From Ipomoea triloba (taxonomy: Eukaryota > Streptophyta > Magnoliopsida > Solanales > Convolvulaceae): DNA of 64,000 nucleotides. The first letter of the stretch is position 1. Every line of letters begins with the position of its first letter. Positions 62,211-64,000 of this stretch are shown here, piece by piece. The notes below the pieces were generated by a model. It did not search any database. It worked only from the letters and a program-made list of their open reading frames with translations, and was not told the DNA's origin. Made by a program: the position numbers and the translations under genes. The stretch covers positions 31,008,192 to 31,072,191 of the forward strand of contig NC_044924.1 in the NCBI RefSeq assembly GCF_003576645.1, given 5' to 3'.

Positions 62211-63940
62211 AGATGGAGACCTTCGTGGGGCAAAGAGAGCCTCTGGTTTTTGGATGATCTTGGACCTTGCATTACCTCCTAATTTTATTTTTCACACAAT
62301 CCAATTTTTATTGATTAATTTATGAGTAAGAATCAAATAGTTCATCAAATTATATGTGACAATCTGATTCAAAAAATTATAATTAGATTATGAACAATTT
62401 AAAATAATGTACGGAGTAATTAAATTATAATTAACATATTTTACTTATTCTCATTTACAGATTTACTTGATGGTTATTTGATAAATAAATTAATTTGTTT
62501 GAATAGTTTTAAATATAATAAACTAATTAATTAAGAAACCCAACCCCTTAAGGCCCCCCACCCCCTCTTGGCTGACAAAATCCCATCCCCCACCCACATT
62601 TTTTTTTTCATATAATCCTTTATACACAATATTACATCAAGTAAATGGTGAAGATATTGAATTTGTATAAAGTATTTTGAGAACAATATCTCCTCATAGT
62701 TCCAAATTATAAACTCAATACATTTTCAAAACTTTAAAGATTTACATTGCATACAAGAGGCACTGTGTTGATTGATATCATAGTTTTGTCTGTGTGAATA
62801 TACAAACTCACATAAGAACAAGATTTCTCACGCGAAATGTGAACAAATGCTAGTCATCAATATAATAAATTAAAGAGTTAAAAATAAAGAAATATAAGTA
62901 AAATAAAATAAAATAAAAAGCAGTGGGGTTAAGTTGGTAATATTTATGAATTGATCCTGCCTCTTTTAATTTTATAACAATTGATCATCTTAGATGAACA
63001 CGATTAGTCTACGCTTCTCATAGGAAGTATAGTTTTCATTTGATCATAATATATAAATGTAGATCAAAAGTTGAGGATTGTTGAAAAAAGAGATAATGAG
63101 TTGTCAATTAAATATTATAAATTTAAAATTTTACAATAATTATGATCTCGTAATTTTTTTACTAAAACTTTCAATCATTGATGAGCGGATTCTAACAAAA
63201 CCAAATATTAAAAATTGTATGATATTTATACATATTTACAATTTGAAAAAATTGAATAAACGGGTTGAATTTTGTCAAAATATGAAGTTTACTCCATCAA
63301 ATTGTTTATACACAAAATGCCAAAGTATAATTCTTATCCTTACCAATAAAAGCATAAATTATGTGGTGGGTGGGCTAATACTAACTAACAATTTGCAAAT
63401 TTATACTCTAAATTCTTAAAGATCATATTCTAACAAAATAGCCCCTCAAGTATTTGTAGATATTGGACTGTCATTTTCTGTTGTTAATAGACTTGCCAGA
63501 AAGCCTCTACCTCTGCCCACAAACTCAATTCTTTTATGTCTTATCTCCCAATTGTGATTCAATCCCCCACCAAGAAAAATAATGATATAACAAAATTAGT
63601 TATTTATTTTATGATTTGACTTTTTCAAACGTAAACAGAAATATATTATACGGAGTAACTCTTATTATTGTTGTACAAAATTACTCTTATTGCATTTTTA
63701 TTGGGCATAATGAGTCCTACACCAGTATAACTTTGTTACGGAGTACTATTTGATGAATTCTATAAAAATTATAATGCACCATTATAATTATCATATATGA
63801 TATAAAGACCATAAATTAACTTTTTTTTTAAAATGATTTTGCACCAATTGTCTTTATAACTTTGTACACCTTATGTAACTCAAAATTCTTTAATTATATT
63901 TTTTCAATATAAATAAAAATATTATGATAAATATTAAATG

Positions 63941-63991
<51 letters not shown>

Positions 63992-64000
63992 GGGGGGGGG
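62211..64000. other. AT-rich intergenic DNA ending in simple repeats
   Basis: No gene-like frame. An open frame at 63078-63419 is AT-driven and has no recognisable domain. The window ends in an AT run (about 63943-63978), then GT and finally a G homopolymer. Confidence 0.6.

Overview
The window is nuclear DNA from a flowering plant. The protein-coding genes have GT-AG introns, the DNA between them is very AT-rich, and the intergenic space is full of short non-autonomous transposons and tRNA-derived SINEs. All recognisable proteins are of eudicot type. An asterid of the Ipomoea (Convolvulaceae) kind is my guess from protein character only. Nothing indicates bacterial, viral or organellar origin, apart from one GC-richer insert of possible organellar origin at about 2490-2962.

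Layout: 0-1.75 kb holds a decayed coiled-coil gene fragment. 1.75-16 kb is a gene desert containing a palindrome-ended element with internal tandem repeats (2.3-3.5 kb), fold-back MITEs and a SINE with clear target duplications. At 16.15 kb is an intronless gene for the plant PARP-like-fold family usually annotated as C2H2-zinc-finger-like. At 21.4-24.1 kb (minus) is a four-exon DUF863 gene whose long 5' leader region carries a SINE. At 27.4-28.6 kb (minus) is a LINE-type RNase H relic split by a hAT MITE. From 29 to 36.5 kb lie tRNA-Gly(GCC) and a cluster of nested DNA transposons, ending in a 2.17-kb CACTA element with a dimeric tandem array. At 36.7-37.5 kb is a DOG1-domain gene (INP1-like) and at 38.5 kb tRNA-Thr(CGT). 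At 42.5-46.6 kb is a complete eight-exon vacuolar acid invertase gene, including the 9-nt mini-exon. At 47-48 kb is a Ty3/gypsy relic with a MULE MITE inside. At 50.9-53.9 kb is a nine-exon SKU5 orthologue flanked by two copies of one SINE family. At 57.0 kb is a SAUR gene. At 58.5-62.1 kb (minus) is a four-exon gene for chloroplast elongation factor G with a SINE in intron 1. The last 1.8 kb is AT-rich and ends in simple repeats.

The genes do not form a functional cluster. They are ordinary single plant genes acting in different places: sucrose hydrolysis in the vacuole, cell-wall growth (SKU5), auxin response (SAUR), plastid translation (EF-G), a DOG1-domain protein probably in pollen aperture formation, and two poorly characterised plant families. 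Exon borders were set by hand from splice consensus, reading-frame continuity and family conservation. In the multi-exon genes all phases agree. The most interesting material is in the repeats (the CACTA higher-order repeat, the GC-core MITE family, SINEs with intact target duplications) and in the invertase gene (an extra intron and a hydrophobic C-terminal tail). I did not find a convincing new multi-gene system.
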